A DNA stretch of 64,000 bases from Paragyromitra xinjiangensis (lineage: Eukaryota; Ascomycota; Pezizomycetes; Pezizales; Discinaceae), in NCBI GenBank assembly GCA_038503065.1, contig JBCAMK010000021.1, positions 806,001 to 870,000 of the forward strand. Reading direction: 5' to 3'. The first letter of the stretch is position 1. Each line of letters opens with the position of its first letter. The notes below the pieces were generated by a model. That model searched no databases, was not told where the DNA came from, and saw nothing but the letters and a program-made list of their open reading frames with translations. This document shows, piece after piece, positions 12,245 to 24,770 of the stretch. The translations under genes were made by a program, and so were the position numbers.

Positions 12245-14170
12245 ACTATAGAGGTCGCGGGTTGCGGGGGTTTATAAATAGGGGGGTTAGATATATAAAA
12301 TTCTTTGTATATTTTTTTTTGCTTTCTTTACACAGTTATTTGATATTTTCCCCTCCTTTTTTTTTCTGGATTTCTTTTTAAAAATTTCCCTGAGGTATTG
12401 TTGTATAGAAATGATCCCCTTGCTTTGGGGCTGGTGGGGACGGATGTAGAAATAAAGGGTGGTGTGGTTGTAGCGTGTATAGATAGTATAGATATGGTTT
12501 TTGTGGCTTTCTTTTTGTCGTCGAAATCTCTCCTCTATGTTACATTAGTGGGAGTATGATGTGTATAGGTTTTTGGTGCTGCCTGGTTTGCGTGAAGGCT
12601 GTGGAGTGTGGGGGTCTGGTGGAAGTAGGGAACTGGAGGTGGATGTTGGAGCGAGGGAGTTGAGAAAAATGGCGATTTGATGTGACGGGAGTATTTTCTC
12701 TAGCGCGCTTGTAGTCGGGTGATATACTGTGACCTGCATAAAGGAGGGCTTCGTTTGGAACAGGACCGTCTCCCAGGACTCAGTGCCCTACATGAATCAA
12801 ACTTTTGTTTGGGATATTCATCGGTGGGAGTAACCATCCTCTATTGTTGATGGGATTTTTGGTTCAGTCATGACCTATCACTCACTAGTGCTAGATCTTA
12901 TGACCTAAGTGGTTCTACACCCTTTGCTTTTATTCCACTAAATATTTCTGGCATTAAGCTTTCTTTAAATCAAGTAGTGAGTCGATTCAGCACGAATCTA
13001 AAGCCTCAGGGGGTCTGAACTTGTGGGGAAGGTGAAGAGATAGTTGAAGACAAAACTATCAAATTTTAATTTAATAAAATAGTCGATCAACAAAACCCAA
13101 ATGCAATAAAAATTGTTCTTCAGATTCGGGGGATAGGGGATACAGCGATCTCGGTAATACCTCCTTCCTTTTCAACCTTCACATATTTCCTCAGCTGAAG
13201 ATATCTGTAGTAGATCACCTGGTTTCAGTGAGCGGTTGGGATGTGTAAACCCATTTATATGAAGGTTTCTAGATTTGAGCTCATAAGGGCTGAATGTTTT
13301 CTGGGTCTGCGGAAGGTTGTTGTTAGGTCGATTATATTTCTGCTGGAATGACCTGAACTCTCTCTCGCAGGATCTAAGCGTTCTGGCAACTTACAATAAC
13401 TTAGATAGCTTATCCCTAGTGCAGTTGTTAGCGCAGAATCCATATCTACAATGTACTGTTTAAGCAAGGAGCAATTTTGCTGGTCGCCATAGGATCTGTC
13501 AAAATGACGAAAGATCGAGTAGTTATGTCGAGCCGACCCTTGACAAGAATAACTTTCGAGATGTAAGGTTATTACCAATGAACCCAAATTTCATTGCTCA
13601 TTTGCATCACCTCACTTACAGCAGTGAGGAGTTATGACCGAAATGATGTTGATTCCTTTCCACTCCATCTTGAAAAGGTGTTCTCACTCCAGTACATTGA
13701 TGGCCGAGCAATTAGATCGTTCGGGATTCTAAATGTTCCTGATCGCTATCAGTTATGTATCCGACACTTGTTCCCTAAATTTTCGCTTTATGATGGAATG
13801 TAACACTTGTGGGTGGATCGATGGAGCATGGCCAGCCGAAAAATATAGAATGAGCACTGAATCTCCTGCCGGCAAGGGTTGGGTGTGGTGTGACGACAGT
13901 TGCGTGGTCATCGGATTGTTTTATTCAATGACTGGGAACTATGCTTAGACTTCCATGGATAAAACGTACCTGCACTGTTTCTACTAATTTGTAGCAAACT
14001 TGGCCCCGAATTCCGTAGTCGTAGCTTTTATATCTGGTGTTTGATCTGACAAGAGTGGTAGCCACGATTTGTCTTAGGCATAGGGAACAGCGAACACGGG
14101 ATCAAGTGTGTTTGTATTAATGACTTATAAATCCGGTTGTTTGGTCAATGGACGGAGGAAACACGAGGGT
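12245..14170. other. AT-rich intergenic stretch
   Basis: The first 300 bases are the T-rich 3' flank of the carrier gene. Further on, frames on both strands (for example 13255-13587 minus and 13594-13948 plus) are short and carry no family motif. Probably decayed repeat sequence, but I could not identify the element. Confidence 0.5.
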
Positions 14171-14177
14171 CTGAAAA

Positions 14178-14262
14178 CGGCTCAGGGGTAGAGTGCTAGC
14201 TGTGATTGTAGTGAGCTGGTGTCGAATGGGAGGGTTTGAATCTTACCTTCGGCGTCAGCGAT
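14178..14262 (+). repeat. tRNA-like fragment, possibly a SINE head
   Basis: GGCTCAGGGGTAGAGTGCTAG at 14179-14199 matches a tRNA A box and D arm. GGGTTTGAATCTTACC at 14232-14247 matches a B box with two C-to-T changes. The spacing of about 54 bases is slightly long for a tRNA-Ala-like molecule, and no paired acceptor stem flanks it. This fits a decayed tRNA or a tRNA-derived SINE. Confidence 0.4.
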
Positions 14263-14269
14263 CCTTTCA

Positions 14270-14855
14270 TTTCAATGGCCTTTTCAGATAACTTACTATA
14301 TAGGTCTAGTTGGAGGGCAATGTTTTTTTTTTGGTGACGGAGGACCTCTATCCCGCTGCTTTGAAGAAACCCTGGTAAGAGCATTAAGGTGGTAACTCTT
14401 CGGTATGAAGTTGGTCGTCTGTCCGATTGTATCTCTAAATAAAATCTTCAAGGATATTGCTCTGAGACTTTGATTGCTTGGATCAATGGTACTTCGGCCA
14501 GAAATAGGGTTTCAAGGGTTGCTAAATATCCTAGAAGTTGAATATCATTTTCGCTTAAGGTTTTGTCCGTAAGCTAAGGTTAGGAACGGAAGCATTATAA
14601 TTAGCTTCCCTGAAGATAAAACGGTACGAAAAAAGAAGGCACTTTAAGAGGTATGCTAATGTTCCGGGTTACTGACTTTGATCCTACTGGAAATGATCAT
14701 ATTCTCATCACTAAGGCCATGTCTATGCCCCAACGCCGATTACAGCGGATATGTTTTCTCTGAGTGGAGTAAAGTTGCAGGAGGTCATGTCATAACATGA
14801 TAGCGGAATTCTTAATTTCTGTGAATTAATTGTTGTTGAATGAGATGAACTTTTT
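14270..14855. other. Intergenic, nothing seen
   Basis: I see no supported gene, RNA or clear repeat. The plus strand contains scattered stops in all frames. Confidence 0.45.
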
Positions 14856-14859
14856 GTGG

Positions 14860-14932
14860 TGGTGGAGAGGGAGAGGGAAGAAGGAGAGAGAGAGGAGAGG
14901 GAGAGGAGAGGGAGAGGAGAGGGAGAAGTGTT
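14860..14932. repeat. GA-rich simple repeat (GGAGAG-type)
   Basis: A nearly pure purine tract of GGGAGA/GGAGAG units on the plus strand, about 70 bases long. It lies downstream of swd1. Two TACATGTA palindromes (14941-14948, 15052-15059) follow it. Confidence 0.85.
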
Positions 14933-15229
14933 GTTGGGATTACATGTAATGTACGATAAAAGCGCGCCGCTAGCTGGAAGAAATACGGGAGAAATAAACT
15001 TTTGCTTTGGATTCCAAATCCATAGAGTACGCTAGTGTACACGGCAGGAGATACATGTAATTATATAGTTAGAACTCCATAAAATTCGAATATCAGAGCT
15101 AAAAAAACGAGTACGCCATTTTTCCCATACGCCACAAGTAAGATAAACAAAATACAAAAGAGCGCAGAGGTGCATCTGCTAGGCCTGAACAACGCTGCAG
15201 TCAAAACAGCACAAGCTCGCTAGCAAAAT

Positions 15230-16854
15230 TTATCCCTCTACCTTTCTTTTCTTCGTCCTTCCACCTCTCCCAACAGTTTTCTCCTTCTCTTTCTCTACCA
15301 TTGGGCTTCTCCTCCTCCTCTCTCCTGGCCCAGGCGTATCCTCTTCACTCTCTGTATCCTCTAGGTCCAATACTACCGGCATCGTCCAGCTCTCTTCTAC
15401 CTCACCCCTGACCGGCTCGATCGTGACTACGTCTACTTCCTCGTTCTCTAGGTGAAGCCTTCGCTTTGTTACGTCCTCCTTCGGGTGTATGTCAAATTCA
15501 TCTTCCCGTTCTTCGTACTCTACGTTTTCTTCTAGTTCCCTGAAGTCAGGCGCGAGTGCAGACCAGCGTTGAGGGTTAGATGTAGCCCAGATAAATATTT
15601 TGCCGGATTCAAGGCCTGTTGCAGCAACAAGAGGGCGAGTGGGATGCCACTAATAGGTGAGCGTTAGAACTAGTCATTTTGCAGTTATTGGAGGGAGGGG
15701 AGGGGTACCTCAACGACACCCATTTCTTCTTTTGGTCCTTCGAGGATCTTGACGAGCGAGCCCATGGACCTCTCCCAAATGTAAATGTCATGATTTTTGA
15801 AGGTACTCGCGGTTAGATAATCGCCGTTCCCAGAAAATGTGCAGTGGTTCCACAGCAATCGATTGACTACATCCTGGAATTTATGTTCCACCTCAAGTTT
15901 GATGTCGTTTCCATCCACACCTTCTTTCAGTGTATCTGGGATATGTATAGATCTTAATACACGGTCGTTCGAATTTATTACCATATTTCTTCCTGATGCT
16001 GTTAACCGAATATAAGTAATGCATCCGCTTGTTATCCTCGTGGAGTGTATAGTTTCTCGTGTTTTTGTGGATATTATATTCGCCCATCCTTTATTTGTGC
16101 CAGTGATGATATGTTCGCCGGAGACGGTAAATACCGCGACGGTGGTCAAGTGTTTTGCGTCAGCCGCAGCGCGCTTTTCGTCAATCTCTCCCTCTTCGGC
16201 GCCAGGTAGGACAGGCCGTTTTGGAGCGCTTGCGAAGGAATACTTTTGGGGTATAGGTTCGGATATGTCGACAAGGTATGGTGAGTCTTCGTATAATGCG
16301 CAAACGAATAGATTGCTGTTATGAGTCATTTAGCGACCACGTCCGTTGTGAGGGGTGGGGTGGGTTGCCTTACGGGTTCAAAGGGTGCAGCTCAGCGTAG
16401 TAGACTGGTGCGTTGAAGCGAACCGTTCGAGCAGAGCCTTCGCCGCTTTTCGATAGGTCCCACACAATCACCTTGAAATCCTGCGAAGCACTGGCTAGAT
16501 AACGACCATCCTGGGACCAACTAAGTGATTGGATTTGACGGACATGGCCGCGGAGGTAGCGGGCTAGACCGTTCGTTTCGACATCGAATAGGACAACTGT
16601 GCCGTCGACCTATGGAACTGGGAGTTAGAGCTAATTTTTTCGGGAAAAGAAGTGAAGGGAGGGTCATGCCCTGCCAGACGCAATGAGGTCACCCTTGCGA
16701 TTGAAACGCACCTGGTTATCGTCAGAGTCGGAATTCCAGCGAGAGAGGGAAAGGGCAAGGCTACGCAGGTAGAATGGCCAGATCGAAGCTCGGAGGATAG
16801 GGATTCGGGATAGTCCTGGGCGAGGGTGAAGGGGTCGAGTAGCGAAAGATTCAT
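15230..16854 (-). CDS. swd1: COMPASS subunit Swd1 / RBBP5 homologue
   Basis: Five exons (16854-16765, 16711-16670, 16609-16374, 16315-15709, 15649-15230) encode 464 residues, near the length of yeast Swd1 (426). It is a WD40 beta-propeller scaffold of the Set1/COMPASS histone H3K4 methyltransferase. It begins MNLSLLDPFTLAQDYPE, as in the family. Blade motifs include SGRVDGTVVLFDVE, SLSWSQDGRYLASASQD, ELHPLNPNLFVCAL, LWNHCTFSGNGDYLTAS and HDIYIWERSMGSLVKILEGP. The tail has an acidic then basic segment (ERRRRSP, GRTKKRKVEG), a possible nuclear signal. Intron 2 (16669-16610) begins with GC rather than GT. The gene is divergent from rpb1. Confidence 0.93.
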
Positions 16855-17627
16855 AGCGCGTAGAGCTCCAGCAATTAAACAGAATGAAAGTATATCAGGA
16901 GACGCCGTCCATGCAAGAACCGTGTCCTTGTATATTTTTCCTAGCAGACGTGATGTCGATGCTGAAGACGTTTCAATGGGATGTGGTTGAACGCCAAGAC
17001 CTTGTTAGTCACCGCCAAGCGCAGAGTCGCCACTCGCTGCTGTTCGCGCTCTGCTCTTCTGCTGCTGCTGGTAAAAGTGTCTGCTCCCAGAAGGCTTCCC
17101 CCCCAAGCCATCATCGCCTCTCCCGTTCACACCAACCCTTCATCCCATCGATCGCCCACGTCCATTCGTGGTCCATCATCCGTCTCTAAGGAAGACGACC
17201 CCCGTTACGATCAATAATTGTTTTCTCCTACGATTATCCCCGTCGCTCGTTTCTTTTGTACAGCAGTCTCTCCTTTGTTCTTGGCTCGGTTCCCTGGGCC
17301 TTGGGCTGCTTCTTCTAGAAGAGTGCCCTCGCTGTCGCTCCTTTGTTCCGTTCCCATTACTTGCAACTGGGGCAACGCGAAGCTGAGCATAACCACCACT
17401 GAGGAAAAACGCGCGATCGCCGCAGTTCCGGACGTGACTGCTGGTACAGGAAGGACAGACGAAATCTAGGAATTTCAGGAGCTACCCTCCGCGTAGAGCG
17501 AAAGGCAGACTTGCTACAAGAGGGATTTTTCGGGAGGCGAAGGAAAATAGGACCGGGAGAATAACCCTTTTTCTAGTTTCGCGCTGGTTCTACTACATCT
17601 AGGTGGAAGAATACATCAACAGCAGCC
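16855..17627. promoter_or_regulatory. Shared divergent promoter of swd1 and rpb1
   Basis: The two start codons face away from each other across 773 bases, so both promoters must lie here. The part near rpb1 is rich in C and T runs (for example CCGTCGCTCG and TCTTCTAGAAGAG). No TATA box is evident, as expected for housekeeping genes. Frames inside (16884-17469) lack domains. Confidence 0.7.
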
Positions 17628-20600
17628 ATGACGCTGATATTCGAGCATTCGAGCGCGCCTTTGCGCACTATCAAGGAGATCCAGTTTGGTCTTCTGTCAC
17701 CGGAGGAGATCAAGGGCATGAGTGTATGCCATATTGAGTATCCGGAGACCATGGTATGCTAGTACCGCGTTTTTTTCGCTCCTATTTAGTAGAACGTTTG
17801 TTCGATTCTGACATGGGGATTTTTAGGACGAGGCAAAACTCCGACCAAGGGAGAAAGGTCTTAACGATCCTCACCTAGGTTCGATTGATCGCTCCTTCAA
17901 ATGTGCTACCGTAAGTTTTTTTCATTTCCTTCTTTGATTTTCCACTTGCTAATATTTTTCTAGTGTGACGAAGGCATGTCCGTTTGTCCGGGACATTTTG
18001 GTCACATTGAGCTTGCGAAACCGGTGTACCACGTTGGTATGTATCTGTATATGCCTATAAAAACGCGCAGAATGCTGACTTCTCACAAGGTTTTCTCAAC
18101 AAAATCAAAAAAGTCTTGGAGACCGTGTGCTTCAACTGTGCAAAGATCAAGTTGGATGAAGTGAGACTCACTTTTACCAAGTGGCTCGTTCTAACTTCGT
18201 TTGGCTAACATGTTCTACCTATTTCTCAGTCTAATCCTCAATTCGCGGATGCGTGCAAAATCAGAGAGCCGAAAGCCCGCTTCAATGCCGTCTGGAGGCT
18301 TTGCAAAGCCAAGGGTCAATGTGATTCCGATAATCTTGGGGGGGAAGAAGACAACCAACCTTATCAGGGTGACGATTCAGGGAATCCCGAAAAAAAGAAG
18401 TCTCATGGTGGATGTGGCAATAAACAGCCAACTATTCGTCGTGAAGGGCTTCGACTGATCGGAACCTGGAAGGCGGACAAAGACTCGGAAGAGAGTACCC
18501 AAGCTGAGAAGAAGCCAATTCTCCCATCAGAAGTCCTGACTATTTTCAAGAACATCTCAAATGAGGAGATCCGAAAAATGGGGTTGAGTGAGGATTACGC
18601 TAGGCCGGAGTGGATGGTTATCACAGTGTTGCCAGTGCCTCCACCTCCAGTAAGGCCTAGTATCTCTGTTGAAGGCATGGGTGGCGGTATGCGTGGTGAG
18701 GACGATTTGACGTACAAATTAGCCGAAATCATTCGTGCAAATGCCAGTGTCCGGGATGCAGAACAGAATGGGTCGCCGGCACATGTTGTTAATGAGTTTG
18801 AGGCTCTGTTGCAGTTCCATGTTGCCACATACATGGACAATGATATTGCCGGTCAACCCCAAGCCTTACAGAAGTCTGGGAGACCGGTCAAATCGATTCG
18901 TGCTCGTCTAAAGGGGAAAGAAGGTCGTCTACGTGGTAACTTGATGGGAAAGCGTGTCGATTTCTCGGCACGCACTGTCATCACTGGTGATCCTAACCTG
19001 TCACTTGATGAAGTTGGTGTTCCTAGAAGTATTGCTAGGACGTTGACCTATCCGGAAATCGTCACGCCATACAACATTCATAAATTGGCTAAGCTTGTCG
19101 ATACGGGGCCGAATGAACACCCTGGTGCGAAGTATATCATTCGTGACACTGGAGAGCGTATTGATCTTAGGCACCATAAAAAGGCGGGGGAGATCGCGCT
19201 TCAGTATGGATGGAGAGTTGAAAGGCATATCGTCGATGGTGATTTCATTATCTTCAATCGACAGCCGTCATTGCACAAAGAATCCATGATGGGTATATCT
19301 TCTGACCTATCCATACTAGGGTAAAGGTTCTAACTGCGTTGTAGGTCATCGTATTCGTGTCATGCCCTATTCTACGTTCCGTCTTAATCTATCAGTTACC
19401 TCGCCCTATAACGCCGATTTCGACGGAGACGAAATGAATCTCCACGTTCCGCAATCCGAGGAAACTCGAGCAGAAGTTAGCCAGCTTTGCATGGTCCCGT
19501 TGCAAGTCGTTTCGCCACAAAAGAACGGTCCTCTCATGGGTATCGTGCAGGATACGTTGTGTGGTATCTACAAGATCTGTCGACGAGATGTCTTCTTGAA
19601 CCGAGAGCAGGTCATGAACATTCTTCTGTGGGTTCCAAACTGGGATGGTACCGTGCCTACACCTTGTATCCTCAAACCTCGCCCTCGCTGGTCTGGAAAG
19701 CAGATAATCAGTCTTGTCATTCCTCCCGGTATCAACAAGCGAGATACCTCTAAAGGATGGTCTCCTCTAGAAGATGAGGGTCTGCTGGTTCATGGCGGTG
19801 AACTGATGTTTGGGCTTCTGAATAAGAAGGCTGTCGGTCAGTCACACATGAGTTTGATCCACATTATTTATAACGAGAAGGGCGCATATCGTTGTTTGGA
19901 GTTTTTCAACGGCTGTCAAACGGTAGTAAACTACTGGTTGCTCCAGAACGGTTTCAGTATCGGTATCGGAGACACCATCCCCAACAGAGAAACCATCATC
20001 AAGATTGCCGAGACCGTCAAGGCGAGCAAAGACGCTGTCACAGGCTTCACCGAGCAGGCACAAAACAACTTGCTCGAGCCGCTCCCCGGTATGAACATTC
20101 GTGATACTTTCGAGAATTTAGTGTTGAAGGCACTCAACGGGGCTCGTGATACTGCTGGTTCGGACACCGAGAAGAGTTTGAAGGATCTTAACAACGCCAT
20201 CCAGATGTCTCGTTCCGGTTCCAAGGGTTCCAACATTAATATTTCGCAGATGACGGCTGTCGTAGGTCAACAGTCTGTGGAAGGAAAGCGTATTCCCTTC
20301 GGTTTCAAGTATCGCACCCTGCCCCATTTCACCAAAGACGACTACAGCCCCGAGTCCCGTGGTTTCGTTGAGAATTCCTATCTTCGTGGTCTTACTCCGC
20401 AAGAATTTTTCTTCCACGCTATGGCCGGCAGAGAAGGTTTGATCGATACCGCTGTCAAGACCGCTGAGACCGGTTATATCCAGAGAAGGTTGGTCAAGGC
20501 GTTGGAAGACGTCATGGCAAAATACGACGGTACTGTACGAAATTCCCTTGGAGACATTATCCAGTTCTGCTATGGTGAAGATGGTCTCGATGGTGGACAC

Positions 20601-23275
20601 ATTGAACCTCAGACCGTCGACATTATCGCCTGCTCGCACGCCGATTTCGACAAAAAGGTTAGGATGGATGTTATGGATAAGGCTAAATCGATCCCGCTTG
20701 AGTTCTTGGAGGTTTCCCACGAGATCCAAGGTGATGTGGAAGTGCAACGGGTTTTGGACGAGGAGTATGAGCAGCTTTGTATCGATCGTGAGTTTTTGCG
20801 AAAAACAACACAGCGCAACGGTGTTGAGGAGAAACTACAATTGCCAATCAATATCATCCGTATTTTGGACAACGCCAGAACAATTTTTCGAATCAAGCAG
20901 AAAGCCCGCAGCAATCTCCATCCCATCGGGACTATTCAGAAAGTCAGGGAACTACAGTCAAGACTTGTTATTGTTCGTGGGAATGACCCGCTGTCGATTG
21001 AAGCCCAAGAAAACGCTACCAGGTTGTTCTTCTGTCACCTTCGGTCACGTCTCGCGTTCAAGAGGTTGGTCCTTGAGTCCAACTTGAACAAGGTTGCTTT
21101 TGAATGGGTCCTCGGTGAGATTGAGTCGCGGTTCGCCCGTGCTGCTGTAAACCCAGGAGAGATGGTAGGAGTGTTAGCCGCACAATCTATCGGAGAACCG
21201 GCCACTCAGATGACCTTAAACACTTTCCATTTCGCTGGTGTCTCATCCAAGAACGTCACTCTCGGTGTTCCTCGACTAAAGGAGATTCTCAACGTGGCTA
21301 AAAACATCAAGACTCCATCCATGATGGTCTACCAGGTTCCGGAGAATATCTATATTCGGGAGACCGCCAAACAACTCCGATCTGCTGTCGAGCATACAAC
21401 CTTGAGATCGGTTACAGATACTACGGAGATTTGGTATGACCCGGATCCGAGGGACACTGTTATCGAAGAGGATAAGGAGACGGTCCAGTCACATTTCCTG
21501 ATCGACACCGACAACGAAGACCTTGATAGACAGTCGAAGTGGTTGCTCAGAATTGTCCTTGATCGAAAGAAGCTACTGGATAAGGACTTGACGGTCGAGA
21601 AGGTTGGTATGAAGTTAATGCAAGAGTACGGTACCGACATGTCCGTCATTATGAGTGACGATAACGCCGAGATCCCCAATATCCGCTGCCGCATGAAGAA
21701 TGCGAATGCGGATTCTAAGCCTGACGAAGAGAATGATCTGGAAGAGGATACGATGTTAAAAAGGCTTGAGAACCATATTTTGGACGAACTTACCCTGAAT
21801 GGTGTGAAGGGTGTACAGAGAGCGTTCTTGAATGATAAGGAGCGGATAAGGATTCTGGATAACGGAGAGATGATAATGAATAAGGATGATAAGCTGTGCA
21901 AGGAATGGGTGTTGGATACAACTGGTACTGCGCTAAAGGCTGTGCTCGAAGTTGAGGGGATTGATACAACTAGGACATACTCCAACACCTTTGAGGAGAT
22001 TCTCCAAGTATTTGGAATTGAGGCTACAAGAGCTGCGTTGGTGAACGAACTCAGACAAGTGTTGGCGTTCGATGGTTCATACGTCAACGAACGGCATCTC
22101 TCACTTCTTTGCGATGTCATGACGGCTCGTGGGCATCTGATGGCTATTACTCGTCACGGTATCAACAGGGCCGACACTGGTGCGTTGATGAGGTGTTCCT
22201 TCGAGGAAACTGTGGAGATTCTGTTGGAGGCGGCGGCATCGGGAGAGTTGGACGATTGCAGAGGTATCTCGGAGAACGTCATGTTGGGTCAATTGGCACC
22301 TTTGGGTACTGGTGAGTTCGACGTGTTTTTGGATGAGAAGATGTTGATGGAGGTTATTATCGATAACTCTACAATCACTGGTGGTGATATACCTGGAATG
22401 GGTAAGGGTGGTATGGCGGATGGTGCTGCTACTCCATACGACAGCGCTTCTCCGGTGTACGGCGATGGCTTCGTTGGGTCGCCAGATATCGGGGCTGTCT
22501 TCTCGCCAATGCAACATACAGGCTCTGATTCGCCTGGTGGCGGGTTCACTGAGTACCAGGCTCCTGGGTTCGGTGGGCTGTCACCGTATGGTGGTGGAGC
22601 GGCCCGCAGTCCTATGATCTACTCTCCAACCAGTCCATTTGGTACGAGCCCGACATCTCCCATATACTCGCCTGCTTCACCCGTATACTCCCCTACCTCG
22701 CCGAACATCCCTGCCACCAGTCCTGGGTTCGAGTTTTCCGCATCTCCAAGATTCTCGCCAGCTATGGCTGCCAGCCCTGCATATACCCCAACTTCTCCTC
22801 AGTACTCGCCTACTTCTCCAGGTTATCCAGGTGGTATGGCGGGTACGCCAACTTCGCCAACCTATTCTCCTACCTCACCTAGTTTCAGTCCTTCATCTCC
22901 TAATTATAGCCCTACATCACCTGGGTTCTCACCAAATTCTCCTACCTCGCCAGCATACTCTCCTACTTCACCCGATTATAGCCCGGCCAGCCCTGCGTTC
23001 GGTGGCAACATGGGCAACAGTCATTCTCCGACGAGCCCTACCAGCCCGAACTACAGCCCTACGAGCCCATTGTATAATCCTGGAAGCCCGAACCAGTACT
23101 CTCCGACAAGTCCGTCGTTCCAGTCCCCGGCTCAGGGGAGCCCAAGGTGGTCACCGTAAGTAGCTCCTTACATGGGCGAGATAAATCTTTGATGCTCAGC
23201 TAACCTCATTTTAGAACTTCGCCGGGACCTTCATACTCCCCTGGATCCCCGCGAGATCCACCAAAGAATGGATAA
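17628..23275 (+). CDS. rpb1: RNA polymerase II largest subunit Rpb1
   Basis: Seven exons: 17628-17753, 17827-17910, 17964-18036, 18090-18160, 18230-19292, 19345-23155 and 23215-23275. They give 1762 residues, near yeast Rpo21 (1733). Rpb1 forms the catalytic cleft of nuclear Pol II. Visible landmarks are the N-terminal [18 protein letters not shown] zinc-binding clamp region, and CFNCAK with a later HGGCGN completing metal ligands. The catalytic [10 protein letters not shown] has its Asp triad at about 497, 499 and 501. The bridge-helix region is followed by the trigger-loop segment [19 protein letters not shown]-terminal heptad domain starts near residue 1561. Early exons are short (71-126 nt), as in other fungal rpb1 genes. 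The last exon adds [19 protein letters not shown] after the final intron. The CTD is strongly degenerate. Confidence 0.97.
22609..23272 (+). repeat. Degenerate Pol II CTD heptad array in rpb1
   Basis: Codes for the CTD. I count about eight YSPTSPx units, of which only two are exact YSPTSPS; others are TSPTSPx, YSPASPx, FSPSSPN or YTPTSPQ. Linkers without heptad phase break the array (for example [28 protein letters not shown]). No position-7 Lys is seen. The array spans the last intron. Confidence 0.85.
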
Positions 23276-24152
23276 ATGCCGGTTTTGTAGTAATTATATT
23301 GGCCGCAGATTCTTAGTCTTCTTTTCCTCCAGATTTCTACTACATTTCTACTTCTCTCTATTCGTGGTTCTTATCGTTTAAAATTGCAAAATTGGGGTAA
23401 ATGGGTTCTTTTCGTTTTTCTTCTTTCTATTCGCCTTCCTCTTTGGTTCTTGTAACAGCAAGTTTTGTCGATCCAGTTTTTTCCTCATTGTTTCTTTTAG
23501 TGTTTGAGTTTCCGTGGGTATAGTCTTTGAGAAACTCGCTGTTACTATTACCTTTGCTATTATTATGATACTTCTACCACTACCACTAGATCACTCCCTC
23601 AGAAGGTAGCTGTGCGATAAGTTGGGGTTATTTACACGTATGAAAGGGGAAGTTGCATGTTGCTACTACGGCTGCTATTAGCGGGTGGTTCTTTTTTTCT
23701 TTTTCTTTTTTTCTTCGAAAAGGATTGTATTATTAAAAAAAGAGACGAGATGGTTTTCGATAGGATGGCTTGATGATTGGGGTTTAGTGGAAACCGAGAA
23801 AGTTGGGAGATGCTTGGCTGAGATAGGGAGGGGTCGAGCAGAAGGAGTTTTGGGGGGTTGGGATCAAATTGTACATGAGCAATTTACATATCATTGCCTT
23901 TTTCTACTGGTACCTCGTGGACTATTGTTGGAGATCTAACGAGTGATACGAGGTGATATGAGGTTGAGCATAGTATTTTTTGAAGTCCGGGTAACTATAT
24001 AGCGAAATGGAACTTTCTTCCATTCTTGGCAACAACAGTTGTTGAACCACCTCGAAAATTGCAACCTAAAGCGCACTCACCATCGCCTTGTCACTACTCA
24101 CCCTATCATAGGGTTTTTGTTCCTCGGTTGAGCTAGAGCGCCATCTTCCAAG
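23276..24152. other. 3' flank of rpb1 and promoter of the next gene
   Basis: T-rich 3' sequence follows the rpb1 stop, with a pyrimidine tract at 23687-23716. The plus frame at 23685-23939 is motif-free. The bases before 24153 are the likely promoter of the G-patch-like gene. Confidence 0.5.
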
Positions 24153-24770
24153 ATGCCGATCAAGCTCACGAAGGATCATTTTCTCTGGACAAATGGACGC
24201 GGACATGGTCAAAAGCCAATCCTTTACTCTCAGAAACGAAACCAGTATGGCTTAGGTACACTTCCTTACAACTGCTCACCTAGTGAGATAGATTACTGAA
24301 TCTTAAATATAGGCAAAAAACAACATTCCTCGGATCAATGGTGGGAAAAGGCCTTCGATAACCAACTCAAGAATCTCGACGTCTCCAATTCTTCCACAAA
24401 TGGCGATGTTACGGTAAAACAGAATATGCCAATCTCGACGGCGCTGGGGATGGAGAAGATGTCAAAATACTATATCAGATTCGTGAGGGGTGGTGTACTA
24501 GAAGGTGGATTGGAAAAGGTCATCGCTGAGGAAAGCGTGGAGGATATTTCGACTGGGAGCGAAGAAGAGAGGAAGCTAGAACGAAAACGGGAGAAGAAGG
24601 CAGATAAGGATAGAAGGAAGAAGAGGAAAAGAGGTGGCAAGCCAGATGAGAAACGGAAAAAACGACCCGCGACAGAGCAGAAGGAAGAAAGTAAGGAGGA
24701 GCGAAGGGAAAGAAAACGGCTGAAAAGACTAGTGGAAAAGGAGCTGGCTTTGCTGAAAAATGGAAGGTGA
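24153..24770 (+). CDS. G-patch-like basic protein (Tma23-like?)
   Basis: Two exons (24153-24255, 24313-24770; intron 57 bp) encode 186 residues. The N-terminal 50 residues resemble a shortened G-patch: W..GRGHGQKPILYSQKRNQYGLGKK. This is followed by SSDQWWEKAFDNQLKNLDV, a block also found in fungal Tma23-type nucleolar G-patch proteins. The last 75 residues are a highly charged Lys/Arg/Glu stretch (EERRERKRLKRL), probably helical or coiled and likely carrying nuclear/nucleolar signals. G-patches usually bind and activate DEAH helicases; Tma23 acts in 40S ribosome biogenesis. The full G-patch glycine pattern is not intact, so orthology is uncertain. The gene model itself is solid. Confidence 0.75.

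Noticed and set aside
20118..20747. 209-codon antisense frame within rpb1
   Set aside because: Lies entirely in conserved Rpb1 coding sequence and has no domain of its own.
22639..23163. 174-codon plus frame inside the rpb1 CTD region
   Set aside because: It is a shifted reading of the low-complexity CTD repeats; the rpb1 frame is certain.
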